Positions 55,200-64,000 of a stretch of DNA of 64,000 nucleotides are shown here, one piece after another (positions within the stretch are counted from its first letter, which is position 1; each line of letters starts with the position of its first letter). The notes under the pieces are model-generated. The model made no database searches and was not told the origin of the DNA. It saw nothing but the letters and a program-made list of their open reading frames with translations. The DNA comes from Periplaneta americana (Eukaryota; Arthropoda; Insecta; Blattodea; Blattidae): positions 620,001 through 684,000 of the forward strand of contig NW_027185566.1 in the NCBI RefSeq assembly GCF_040183065.1, given 5' to 3'. The position numbers and the translations under genes are program-made.

Positions 55200-55221
55200 A
55201 AAATAAGTTATTGTTATTCAA

Positions 55222-55587
55222 TGGAGATGAGGAGAATCGAACTCCTGTCCTATAATCGCCTCTAAAAAGCCCTACACCCATAGTTACAAGTTCAATTTAA
55301 ACAGTTTTTAGTACTCATAACCAAACGCAAAAATTGTCGAGGATCTTTATAGTTTTTAAAACGATCCACTCTCTAAAAACGTTCATTTTGATCCAACCCC
55401 GTTCCTAATCTGCACAAAAGGACAAAACACTCGACCTAGGAGAGGTGGCTATAAATAGCCAACACAAACCGCTAATTAAGCAGCAAGTGCGTAGTTTTCA
55501 TTGTTTGCATTTAAATAAGTTATTTAACGGGAACTACCCCGAGGTGCTCTTTTTAGATTTGGTTTACAGTCAAAACCAGTCATCCCC
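55222..55587 (-). ncRNA. ssrA: tmRNA (ssrA)
   Basis: About 366 nt on the minus strand. The 5' end GGGGATG pairs with the 3' end CATCTCC(A), the T arm is GGAGTTCGATTCTCC, and GACTGGTTTTGAC follows the 5' end. The mRNA part encodes the tag ANNENYALAA (codons 55508-55479, then TAA), the typical degradation tag. It rescues stalled ribosomes. CCA is not encoded. Confidence 0.95.
55479..55508 (-). other. tmRNA tag-peptide reading frame
   Basis: Ten codons giving ANNENYALAA, followed by TAA at 55478-55476 and a second in-frame stop close by. The tag differs by one residue from the E. coli tag (ANDENYALAA). Confidence 0.9.
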
Positions 55588-55618
55588 CAATGATATAAAA
55601 TATAATATTATTTTATTG

Positions 55619-56762
<1,144 letters not shown>

Positions 56763-56850
56763 AAAACCTTCCCAAAAAACACCCCTAAAAGATAACAATT
56801 CATACTTTTTGTTGGAAATTTAATATATTTATAAGTGTATAAAAATAATA

Positions 56851-58017
56851 GTGGCGTATATGTTAAGTGTAATAGTACCTATTTACAATGTGGCAGAGTA
56901 TTTAGAGGAAGCATTAGAATCCCTAAGAAAGCAAACATTGCAGGATGTAGAGTTCTTCCTTATTGTTGACGGTGCAACAGATAATTCTGAGGAAATTTGT
57001 CGAATTTTTATCGAGCAAGATCCTCGCTTCCAACTCATAGTTAAAGGTAACGAAGGTTATGGGAAAACCTGCAATCTAGGGTTAGCTTTAGCCAATGGAG
57101 ATTACATTGCTATTTTTGAGCCTGATGATATTATTGCTCCTGGCATGTATGATGTTTTATATAACTTAGCCATACTTCATCAAGTAGATATAGTAAGATC
57201 TAATTTTCTCTTTCTCAAAGAGAATAATTTTTCTTCTTCCCCTTCCTTTATGCCAGCTATTGTGAATCAAACAAACCCAAGCGATTATCACAGAGGAATC
57301 AAGCCCATAGATAAACATATTTTTTATGGAAAATCTACCCCTACACAACTTTGTTTTGATCCTTACTATCTTTTTTCTGGACATGCAAGTATTTGGGCTA
57401 ATATATATAAAAAACAATTTATTGTAGAAAATAAAATCGCATTTTTAGAGACACCTGGAGCATCTTTTCAGGACTACCCATTTCATATTCAAACATTCAC
57501 ACTAGCCCAACATATCTTATTTGTTAATGACTCTTTTTATTACTACCGCATACACGGTGCTAATAGTAGCTCCACAGGAAAAAAACTTTTTGTTCACTTG
57601 GATATTATGGATTTTCTATTACAAGATAAGCAATTATTTCAATTTGTCCCGCCGTATGCTCGTTCCAGATATTTTAAGGCTTTCTTGTCTCAATACATAT
57701 GGTGGCTCAATAAAAACAGAAGTATTGGCTTTACTTGGACTTATGCAAAAAAAATGGCACAGTGGATGAAAAAAAATAATTGGGTCATAGACGCAACATA
57801 TTCTGTACCAGAACAAAGGCTTGTGAAATCCTGTAAAATAGAAAGCCATATAACTCAGTTTTTTTACACCGTTTATACCATGTTCTATCAACTCGGTCCA
57901 GACCATAAGAATTTGAGGAAGCACGGACTTCGCTTCATGAGAGGTGCAGAAGTAATATTGGTAGCCATTGGGATTGTAAAAAAGATCAAAGTAACTTTGT
58001 TATCCTCTAAATCTTAA
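56851..58017 (+). CDS. family 2 glycosyltransferase
   Basis: 388 residues with a GT2 domain: MLSVIVPIYNVAEYLEEALES, IVDGATDNS, and FEPDD as the DxD-like metal site. The C-terminal half is large and basic, as in capsule or lipopolysaccharide transferases. It starts at GTG 56851 or at ATG 56860; no clear ribosome site decides. It lies beside the broken glf, diverging from it, suggesting a former or active surface-glycan locus. Its end overlaps copA by 18 nt. Confidence 0.85.
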   Translation: MAYMLSVIVPIYNVAEYLEEALESLRKQTLQDVEFFLIVDGATDNSEEICRIFIEQDPRFQLIVKGNEGYGKTCNLGLALANGDYIAIFEPDDIIAPGMYDVLYNLAILHQVDIVRSNFLFLKENNFSSSPSFMPAIVNQTNPSDYHRGIKPIDKHIFYGKSTPTQLCFDPYYLFSGHASIWANIYKKQFIVENKIAFLETPGASFQDYPFHIQTFTLAQHILFVNDSFYYYRIHGANSSSTGKKLFVHLDIMDFLLQDKQLFQFVPPYARSRYFKAFLSQYIWWLNKNRSIGFTWTYAKKMAQWMKKNNWVIDATYSVPEQRLVKSCKIESHITQFFYTVYTMFYQLGPDHKNLRKHGLRFMRGAEVILVAIGIVKKIKVTLLSSKS

Positions 58018-60285
58018 AAGCCTTAACGAATTGACAACAACAATCAACGAACTCAAAGCCATACTCAAAGCCCCCATCATGGGGTTTAAAAGTCCTCCGC
58101 CAAAAAAATAGAAGATTCCCATAGCCCAAGGTAGGGTAACAATATTGTAGAAAAACGCCCAAAAAAGGTTTTCTGTGATCACTTTGTTCGTTTTTTTGGT
58201 AAACTTCATAAGAACAGCAAATTGACTTAAGTCTTCGTTAATAGCAATAATATCACCACTTTGAGCTGCTAAATCAGCGGCATTACCCAGTGTTAAACTA
58301 AGATCCGATTGAGCTAAAACGAGGCTGTCATTCAAACCGTCTCCAATCATCAATATTTTATGTCCTTGAGATTGCAAATTTTTGACAATCTCCAACTTAT
58401 CAAAAGGCTTTAAGTTCCCTTGAAACTTGTCTATTCCTAGTTTTTTAGCCACAAATTCTACACTAGCAGAATTATCTCCGCTCAAAACCTGTAAATCATA
58501 TTTTTCTTGTTTGGCAAAATCTACCCAAGCTTGGGCTCCCATTCTTAAAGAATCCTCCAAAAGAATATAACCTTGATTTTCTCCATCAATAGACATCCAT
58601 AAAATGGTTTTACCCAGCGTAGTCGCCAGTTTTTGAGTTTGATTTTGAACTTCATTGATATCGATAAAAGAGCTATTCCCAATTCGAACAACTCTTCCAT
58701 CTATATATGCTTCTATACCAACTCCATCATAAAGTTTGAAATTCTGCACTAAAACTTGCTTTGGAACTTTATTTTCTTTAAGATAACGCACAATAGCTCG
58801 AGCATAGGGATGATTACTTTGACTTTCTAAAGCAAAAACAAAAGTATCTATATGGCTTCCTTCTGCTAAACCCCACTCTACTACAGAAAGATGCCCAGAT
58901 GTTAAAGTTCCTGTTTTATCTAGCAAACAAGTGTCTATTGTTTTAATAGCAGAAAGAATTCGTGAATTCTTGAGTAAAAACCCTTCTTTAAATGCCGTAC
59001 CAAAAAAAACCATAACAGCCAAAGGGGTAGCCAAACCCAAAGCACATGGACAAGCAACCACTAAAACAGAAATACCTATCTTTAAAGCAAAAGCCCAAGA
59101 TTCTCCAGAAAATCCCCAAAATAAAAAACTCCCTAAACTGAGTAAAATCACTACTGGAACAAAATAATAACTGATTTTATCTACAAGTGCTAGAATGGGA
59201 GTTTTACTCTGTTCGATATCCACTAAAGAAGATTTAACTTTATAGAAAAAACTTTCTTTGAGTGGGCGGTTTACTTCTAGCAAAATACTACTATTTAAAG
59301 CATAAGTTCCAGAAGTTAAATGATCCCCTTGATATTTTTTGATAGGAGACAATTCTCCAGTTAACAATGTCTCCGTAATTTCCACTTCACCTTCCACTAA
59401 AATACCGTCTAATGGAATCATACCACCAGGCTTAACAAGAATGATATCCCCTTTTTTTATCTGACTCAATGGAACAATAGTTTCTCGTCCCTCTACAAAA
59501 AGAGAAACATTTTTTGGAAGATCATTTTTTATTTCCCCCAAGTTTTTTCTAACTCTTTCTGTTCCTCTCGCTTGTAAAAAATCACCTATAGCTAAAAAAC
59601 TCAAAACTGCGGCTGTAGCATCAAAAAAAAACATCTGGTGTAATCCAGAGTGATATATTTGGGAATAGATCATGAGCCCTAAACTATAAAAATAACCAGA
59701 AAATGCCCCCAAAAATACCAAAGAATACATATTGGGATGGAAATTTTTTAATCCTCTCCATCCTGTTATTATCATATGCCAGTTCGAAATTAAAATCCAA
59801 GTGGTTAATATCAGCTGTATCAGTTCGTTGGTGAGTGTACTTTTTCCCATAGAGAAGATCATAACAAGAATAGAAAAAGCAAGATTCATTAATACTAAAA
59901 TACCTTTAAAATGAGGCATCTGGCTCTGAGGTTGAGAATGATCCATACCCATAACATCCATATTCATAGACAAAGACATTAAATCCATATCCGTCAAGTC
60001 CATATTCCTATGTTCTGAATGCTCATCTTTGGATTTTAGGGTATGGTGATGAGAGTGCTCTCCTTCATCATCTTGTGGGAGCTGAGCTTGATAACCAAGA
60101 GATTGTATCAGTTTAACTAGAGCTTCTGGATTGGTTTTTTTTTCATTATAAACAATATGAGCCATAGACTGAATAAGAGATACATGAACTTCTTTAACTC
60201 CATCCGTTGATGATAGTTTTTTCTCCACGGTTGCCTTACAAGACTGACAACTCATTCCTTTTATAGAAAGTAAAATTTCTTTCAT
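58000..60285 (-). CDS. copA: Cu+-exporting P1B-type ATPase
   Basis: 761 residues. One HMA domain with GMSCQSC (C13, C16), then a His/Met-rich linker about residues 78-125 (HSHHH and many MDLM-type repeats), membrane CPC (C412-C414), DKTGTLT (D456), and the copper signatures YN in helix 7 and M-x-x-S-S in helix 8. It pumps Cu+ out of the cytoplasm. It is 14 nt downstream of an Rrf2 regulator gene, forming one unit. Good start with GAGAGG upstream. Confidence 0.93.
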   Translation of the reverse strand: MKEILLSIKGMSCQSCKATVEKKLSSTDGVKEVHVSLIQSMAHIVYNEKKTNPEALVKLIQSLGYQAQLPQDDEGEHSHHHTLKSKDEHSEHRNMDLTDMDLMSLSMNMDVMGMDHSQPQSQMPHFKGILVLMNLAFSILVMIFSMGKSTLTNELIQLILTTWILISNWHMIITGWRGLKNFHPNMYSLVFLGAFSGYFYSLGLMIYSQIYHSGLHQMFFFDATAAVLSFLAIGDFLQARGTERVRKNLGEIKNDLPKNVSLFVEGRETIVPLSQIKKGDIILVKPGGMIPLDGILVEGEVEITETLLTGELSPIKKYQGDHLTSGTYALNSSILLEVNRPLKESFFYKVKSSLVDIEQSKTPILALVDKISYYFVPVVILLSLGSFLFWGFSGESWAFALKIGISVLVVACPCALGLATPLAVMVFFGTAFKEGFLLKNSRILSAIKTIDTCLLDKTGTLTSGHLSVVEWGLAEGSHIDTFVFALESQSNHPYARAIVRYLKENKVPKQVLVQNFKLYDGVGIEAYIDGRVVRIGNSSFIDINEVQNQTQKLATTLGKTILWMSIDGENQGYILLEDSLRMGAQAWVDFAKQEKYDLQVLSGDNSASVEFVAKKLGIDKFQGNLKPFDKLEIVKNLQSQGHKILMIGDGLNDSLVLAQSDLSLTLGNAADLAAQSGDIIAINEDLSQFAVLMKFTKKTNKVITENLFWAFFYNIVTLPWAMGIFYFFGGGLLNPMMGALSMALSSLIVVVNSLRLLRFRG

Positions 60286-60299
60286 GACCTCTCCTCATT

Positions 60300-60752
60300 T
60301 TATATAACAGAACTCACACACTGAATTTTCCAAAATTCTGGAATATGAGACAAAAAATCACTCAATTTAGTTTGGGTCAGTGTTGTTTTTATTGATTGAT
60401 CCAACAGTGACCACAGGCTCAGTGTTAAACACTTAGATGTACTCTTGCAATGAGAATGATCCGATCCCGTACCACACCGAGCTGGAGTGAGCTCCCCTTG
60501 AACTGCTGATAAAATTTCATAAAGGTTAATTTCTTCAGGGGGTTTTACCAGTGTATATCCACCTTTTGGACCTCGAGAAGATTCAATTAAGTTATGTTTT
60601 TTGAGAGAAATAACAACTTGTTCCAAATACTTAGGAGAAAGCCCTTGTTTGATGGCAAAAGGTTTTATTTGCACTAACTGTTTTTCTTCATATTGGCGTG
60701 CTAATTCCGCCATCAAGAATAGCCCATATCTGGATTTACTGGAAACTCTCAT
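60300..60752 (-). CDS. Rrf2 family regulator with Cys/His cluster
   Basis: 150 residues from the ATG at 60752 (GGAGG upstream). An Rrf2 winged helix (SKYRYG-type start, SPKYLEQVV recognition helix, GGYTL wing) is followed by a cysteine cluster: C93-x8-C102-x5-C108, with histidines at 99 and 101 between the first two cysteines. IscR has C-x5-C-x5-C for an Fe-S cluster, so the longer gap with histidines is unusual. It probably senses metal or Fe-S state and controls copA, 14 nt downstream, and maybe the divergent hsp20 genes. Target is inference. Confidence 0.86.
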   Translation of the reverse strand: MRVSSKSRYGLFLMAELARQYEEKQLVQIKPFAIKQGLSPKYLEQVVISLKKHNLIESSRGPKGGYTLVKPPEEINLYEILSAVQGELTPARCGTGSDHSHCKSTSKCLTLSLWSLLDQSIKTTLTQTKLSDFLSHIPEFWKIQCVSSVI

Positions 60753-60836
60753 TTTTACCTCCAAAAGAAGAATAATACTTATTCCCTATAAAATAAATAT
60801 ACTATAAATATTTGTAAAATTAGAAGAAATTTCACA

Positions 60837-60859
60837 TTTTGTGTCTTTTTCACACAAAA
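60837..60859 (+). promoter_or_regulatory. inverted repeat, likely activator or repressor site
   Basis: TTTTGTGT and ACACAAAA, perfect 8-nt arms, 7-nt spacer. It lies about 94 to 72 nt before the predicted sigma-54 start of hsp20, where enhancer-binding proteins usually sit, and also upstream of the rrf2-copA start at 60752. Confidence 0.5.
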
Positions 60860-60903
60860 CACATTCATAAGAATTTGGCTCACCAGAAGGCTATAAAATA
60901 GCT

Positions 60904-60920
60904 TTGGTACAAAAATTGCA
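60904..60920 (+). promoter_or_regulatory. sigma-54-type promoter of the hsp20 operon
   Basis: TTGGTAC-N5-TTGCA with GG and GC exactly 10 nt apart, the -24/-12 pattern of sigma-54 promoters. The start is expected near 60931, with AAGGAG at 60942-60947 before the ATG at 60955. Confidence 0.7.
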
Positions 60921-60954
60921 TATTCTTAGCTAAAAAATATTAAGGAGCAATCTT

Positions 60955-61344
60955 ATGAAAATGATGCCTTTTTCACGAAATCTTTGGAACCCTTGGCTTT
61001 TATCTGGGGAAGATTTTTTACAGGACAGTCCCTGCTACTCTCAGTCTAGGTCTAGCACAATTCGGGTTAATCTATATGAATCTCCTGAAAATTACATGGT
61101 TTTGGCTCAAGTAGGTTCGTTTACTAAAGAAGATCTAAAAATTTCATTCCGTGATTCTTATTTAGAGATCCAGATCCAGCAAAAAAATTCTGATGAACAG
61201 GAAAACACCTCATTAGGTAAAAGCATATACTTGGAGAATCGTGTTAATCCAGATAACATCATCGCAGAATTTCAAGACGGAATTTTAAAAATCACCTTAG
61301 AAAAAATGGAAAGAGAACATTCTCGAACTATTGACATAGCATAA
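60955..61344 (+). CDS. hsp20: Hsp20/alpha-crystallin small heat-shock protein, first
   Basis: 129 residues: an N-terminal hydrophobic arm (about 1-33) and an alpha-crystallin domain (about 34-129) with VNLYESPENYMV and the FQDGILKITLEK end block. It keeps unfolded proteins soluble without ATP. It is followed 12 nt later by a second, shorter hsp20 gene. The sigma-54-type promoter upstream is notable. AAGGAG start. Confidence 0.9.
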   Translation: MKMMPFSRNLWNPWLLSGEDFLQDSPCYSQSRSSTIRVNLYESPENYMVLAQVGSFTKEDLKISFRDSYLEIQIQQKNSDEQENTSLGKSIYLENRVNPDNIIAEFQDGILKITLEKMEREHSRTIDIA

Positions 61345-61356
61345 AGGAGTAAAAAA

Positions 61357-61671
61357 ATGAAATACAATATCGTAGAAAATGAAAAAGATTTTGTCATAAC
61401 TCTACCACTAAATGGTGTAAAAAAAGAAAATATCTCTTTACAGATAGAAAAAAATACTCTACAAATTACCGCCTTAAGGGATATAAAAGTAGATGATACT
61501 TACAAAAATTTACATCAAGAATTCAGTCTAGAAAAAGAATTTAAACTCTCTTTGGATTTAGGAGACGATGTAGAACAAGAAAATATCCAAGCCAAAATGG
61601 AAAATGGAATACTCCACATTACACTCCATAAAAAAGAGGAGGCACTCCCTAAAAAGATAGAAATTGCCTAA
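61357..61671 (+). CDS. hsp20: Hsp20/alpha-crystallin small heat-shock protein, second
   Basis: 104 residues, essentially only the alpha-crystallin domain, with NGVKKENISLQI, MENGILHITLHK and an I-x-I-A-like C-terminus. It probably forms mixed oligomers with the first Hsp20. RBS AAGGAG overlaps the stop of the first gene. A hairpin follows 10 nt after its stop. Confidence 0.9.
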   Translation: MKYNIVENEKDFVITLPLNGVKKENISLQIEKNTLQITALRDIKVDDTYKNLHQEFSLEKEFKLSLDLGDDVEQENIQAKMENGILHITLHKKEEALPKKIEIA

Positions 61672-61681
61672 CTACAAGGAT

Positions 61682-61702
61682 CCCGTCTGTTTTACAGACG
61701 GG
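61682..61702 (+). terminator. perfect hairpin ending the hsp20 operon
   Basis: CCCGTCTGT and ACAGACGGG form a 9-bp perfect stem with a TTT loop, 10 nt after the second hsp20 stop. No T run follows. Confidence 0.7.
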
Positions 61703-61826
61703 TACAAATATTTATCTTAAAACACTCAACAACTATCCCACCAAAATTACGCAATTTCTATCCGTATAATATGGTATTAGTATTTAGATTTTGTTATTCC
61801 TATTTTTCATTTCTCCTCATCACCCC

Positions 61827-61856
61827 TTCATTATTTTAATGAATTAATTTTTTTTT
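61827..61856 (+). terminator. AT-rich intrinsic terminator or attenuator before CPA2 gene
   Basis: TTCATTA-TTT-TAATGAA followed by TTAATTTTTTTTT, 60 nt before the antiporter ATG. A TATAAT lies upstream at 61765-61770 without a clear -35. It could be a backup end of the hsp20 transcript or an attenuator. Confidence 0.65.
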
Positions 61857-61915
61857 CCTACCTTTTCAACCTAAATTTTGTTTAATTTTACTATCAATCA
61901 AAACGAGGCATTTCT

Positions 61916-63184
61916 ATGGATTTTATCACCTATATTTGGATATTGCTAGGATGTACAATGCTTCTCGCATATTTTGCACAAAAATATATAGCAGAAAAAC
62001 TTAACATTCCTTCTGTGGCTATTTTTATGATTTTAGGTGTTATTCTCGGGGGGTCTGGAACCCATTTATACACCCAAAAAATTTATGAAAATCTTGGATT
62101 TATCTCTGACATTGTTTTGGGAATTATTTCCTTTATTATTGGGACAGAACTATCTCCTCAAGTATTAAAAAAATTAGGAAAACCTATTATTTTTGTAGCT
62201 ATTGGTGAAGTTGTTGTTGCCGCTTTACTTGTAATTTGGGGAATTTTATATTTCACTAATTTGCCTCTTCATACAGCTCTCATGTTAGGTGCCGTTGCTA
62301 GTGCTACTGCTCCTGCTGCAACCGTATTTGTTATACAAAACTACAAATCTAAGGGTCCTTTAACTAGTACTTTATTGGGTGTTGTTGGAGTAGATGATGC
62401 CTTTTCTCTTATATTATTTTCCTTTGTAGCCGTTATCGCTCATAATTTATTATTGGGTACTACCGAAATCCAAGCAGGTGCTGTTTTATTACAAGCCTCT
62501 GTACAAATAGGCTTAGCCGTTTTATTTGGTGTTTTGGGTGGAGTTGTTTTTTCTTTAATTGCTAAATTTACAAGACGAGAAGAGTCTTTGTTTATTGTTG
62601 TTTTCGCGTTTATTGTATTGCTGACTGGAATTGCCAAATATTTTGAAATTTCACAACTACTTATCTTAATGGTTTTTGGCATGATCAGTGTAACTATCAA
62701 CGACAAAATTACCGAAAAAACAAAGCATCAGTTAGATCAAACTTACGGGCTTCTTACTCCTATCTTTTTTATTTTAGCTGGAAGCACATTTAGTTGGAAA
62801 TATGCCGTAGCTACTTTTAGCGTTGGGTTAATTTACACTGTGGCAAGAGCTGCGGGTAAATATGTGGGAGCTTATGCCGGTGCTAGTTTGAGTGGTTTAA
62901 ACCAAAAAACGAGTCGGTTAGTAGGTTTAGGACTTCTTCCACAAGTAGGAGTAGCTTTTGGTCTCTCTATTGTTATTCATAGTACTTTTGGAACAGGAAA
63001 ATTTGGACAAGCTGGAATCAATATGTCTTTAGTAATTAGTAATATTTTGATATGGACAACTCTTCTAACAGAAACTATAGGACCTGTTTTAACCAAGTGG
63101 GCTCTACAATCTGCTGGAGAAATTGGACAAGATGGTGGTTCCGCCGAGAGATCTCGTATGCAGGAAAGAAAACTCACCAGATAA
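61916..63184 (+). CDS. CPA2 family Na+(K+)/H+ antiporter
   Basis: 422 residues, 12-13 helices. The ion-binding pair is in GVVGVDDAF (D160, D161), typical of two-aspartate, electrogenic CPA2 antiporters of the NapA type, with TAPAATVFVIQ before it. It exchanges sodium (or potassium) for protons in pH and salt homeostasis. There is no TrkA-N domain. The start has GAGG upstream; the tail is basic and polar. Confidence 0.85.
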   Translation: MDFITYIWILLGCTMLLAYFAQKYIAEKLNIPSVAIFMILGVILGGSGTHLYTQKIYENLGFISDIVLGIISFIIGTELSPQVLKKLGKPIIFVAIGEVVVAALLVIWGILYFTNLPLHTALMLGAVASATAPAATVFVIQNYKSKGPLTSTLLGVVGVDDAFSLILFSFVAVIAHNLLLGTTEIQAGAVLLQASVQIGLAVLFGVLGGVVFSLIAKFTRREESLFIVVFAFIVLLTGIAKYFEISQLLILMVFGMISVTINDKITEKTKHQLDQTYGLLTPIFFILAGSTFSWKYAVATFSVGLIYTVARAAGKYVGAYAGASLSGLNQKTSRLVGLGLLPQVGVAFGLSIVIHSTFGTGKFGQAGINMSLVISNILIWTTLLTETIGPVLTKWALQSAGEIGQDGGSAERSRMQERKLTR

Positions 63185-63324
63185 GGATAATCTCATTGAC
63201 TCCCTTTTCAAAGGATCATGGAAATTTTACTATCATTAGGATTTGAAAACTTATTTTCCGTTAAAAGCTATGATTTCCCATATAATTTTACATTTCTTGA
63301 AAAATGAAAATTGCCTTTATTATT

Positions 63325-63352
63325 TTGAAAACCCAAATTATGTGAATATATT
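63325..63352 (+). promoter_or_regulatory. promoter of rpmB
   Basis: TTGAAA (63325-63330), 16-nt spacer, TATATT (63347-63352). The start near 63359 leaves a leader of about 37 nt with TTGAGG before the ATG. Confidence 0.5.
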
Positions 63353-63395
63353 TAGTATCTCTATTTGAAAACAGAAAGTTATTGAGGTTACATTT

Positions 63396-63587
63396 ATGTC
63401 AAGAAAATGTGAAACATGTGGTAAGCAAACGGTATTTGGTAATAAAGTCTCTCACTCTCAAAGAAAAACAAGAAGAACTTGGTTTCCAAACCTCGTTTCC
63501 ATAAAGGCTCTTATTAAGGGAGAAGTGAGAAAAGCTAAGATTTGCACAAAATGTTTGAAAGCTGGAAAATTAAAAAAAATTGTGTAA
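63396..63587 (+). CDS. rpmB: 50S ribosomal protein L28
   Basis: 63 residues with the zinc-ribbon form: C5, C8 (CETC) and C50, C53 (CTKC). The basic middle RKTRRTWFPNL is the family RNA-binding part. It is a component of the large subunit. Zinc ribbon presence marks the C+ paralogue type; no C- copy is seen in this window. Confidence 0.95.
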   Translation: MSRKCETCGKQTVFGNKVSHSQRKTRRTWFPNLVSIKALIKGEVRKAKICTKCLKAGKLKKIV

Positions 63588-63651
63588 AATCTATAGTCTT
63601 TTCTTCATAAAAAAGTTATAGATCTACCAACAAGCTCTGTAAGGAGATTAT

Positions 63652-64000
63652 ATGAGCTCTTCTAACGCCTTTGAAATCTACCAGCCTTTTATTACGGCCG
63701 CTATTTCTGTCATTAAAGAAACAGCAGGAATTAATTTGAGTAAAAAGTCTCTGTATACTCAGTATGGAAAAATTTCCACTGGCGGTACTGCTGTCTCCAT
63801 TGGGATTATTGGAAAAATTCAAGGGAATGCTGTATACCAGTTCTCTAGAGATTTTACAATGAGAATTTCTTCTAGGATGATCAAAGAAACTCATTTAGCC
63901 AGTGCAGACAATCCTGAAGAATTTCAAGCTGTTTTAGAATCTGCTCTCAAAGAAATTGCCAATATGGTTTCCGGAAAAGTCTTGGGTTTAATACAAGACA
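63652..64000 (+). CDS. cheX: chemotaxis phosphatase CheX (start only)
   Basis: 116 codons to the window edge, open frame. It has the CheX catalytic pattern E-x-x-N in KEIANMVSG (E101, N104), and TGGTAVSIGI beforehand. CheX removes phosphate from CheY and is used by spirochaetes and some others. AAGGAG lies 5 nt before the ATG. It implies motility and chemotaxis. Confidence 0.9.
   Translation, partial: MSSSNAFEIYQPFITAAISVIKETAGINLSKKSLYTQYGKISTGGTAVSIGIIGKIQGNAVYQFSRDFTMRISSRMIKETHLASADNPEEFQAVLESALKEIANMVSGKVLGLIQD

Noticed and set aside
60753-60954. CIRCE element for the hsp20 operon
   Set aside because: No TTAGCACTC-N9-GAGTGCTAA-like repeat is present; the visible repeat has a different sequence.

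Overview
The window is AT-rich and densely coded, with short gaps and many overlapping or 1-25 nt-spaced genes on both strands. Shine-Dalgarno sequences are strong (AAGGAG/AGGAGG) and GTG or TTG starts are common. The gene content suggests an anaerobic or microaerophilic, motile, host-associated or fermentative bacterium that lives on peptides and amino acids. The evidence is peptidases, peptide and amino-acid permeases, a pyruvate:ferredoxin-type oxidoreductase, CheX, flavin-dependent ThyX, and lipoproteins with loose lipoboxes. A spirochaete (Brevinema/Brachyspira-like) fits best, but this is an inference from content and no single sequence proves it. I see no mobile element, CRISPR array, rRNA or phage.

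Layout. 1-2.3 kb: two tandem PepD-type dipeptidase genes, the first cut by the window edge. 2.5-10 kb: exported hydrolase, Zn/Cd P1B-ATPase, lipoprotein glutaminase next to glutamate decarboxylase, MscS channel, exported DJ-1-like protein. 10-22 kb: a peptide-scavenging block (M29 aminopeptidase and four divergent POT-like transporters) with a glycosyltransferase/choline-kinase-like pair, acyl-CoA ligase and Ogt. 22-33 kb: GT2-GtrA glycosyltransferase, OmpA-like protein, SMR exporter, Upp, META protein, RmuC with an unknown partner, ankyrin protein, APC permease, Nramp and SIMPL protein. 33-46.5 kb: hydrolase, two BrnQ carriers, AlkD-like protein, Apt, a metallo-beta-lactamase-fold/half-FUSC operon, MFS exporter, two-gene chromate transporter, YfcC-type carrier, three secreted BOF proteins and TerC. 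46.5-55.6 kb: ThiXYZ-like ABC operon, a fused two-gene 2-oxoacid:ferredoxin oxidoreductase, tRNA-Gly, ThyX, RpiB-like protein and tmRNA. 55.6-64 kb: frameshifted glf, GT2, CopA with an Rrf2 regulator, two Hsp20 genes behind a sigma-54-type promoter, CPA2 antiporter, rpmB and the start of cheX.

How it fits together. Peptides enter through POT-like carriers and are cut by PepD and M29 enzymes. Amino acids enter through BrnQ and APC carriers. Glutamine can be deamidated by an exported glutaminase and glutamate decarboxylated by GadB. 2-oxoacids are oxidised by the ferredoxin-linked enzyme. A second theme is metal and envelope stress: ZntA-like and CopA ATPases, Nramp, TerC with BOF proteins, a ChrA pair, Hsp20s, OmpA and MscS. 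The most unusual signals are the POT-like family lacking the E-x-x-E-R proton motif, the BOF trio coupled to TerC, the sigma-54 promoter of the hsp20 pair, the unusual cysteine/histidine cluster in the Rrf2 protein beside CopA, the DJ-1-like protein with serine at the nucleophile position, and the doubly frameshifted glf.
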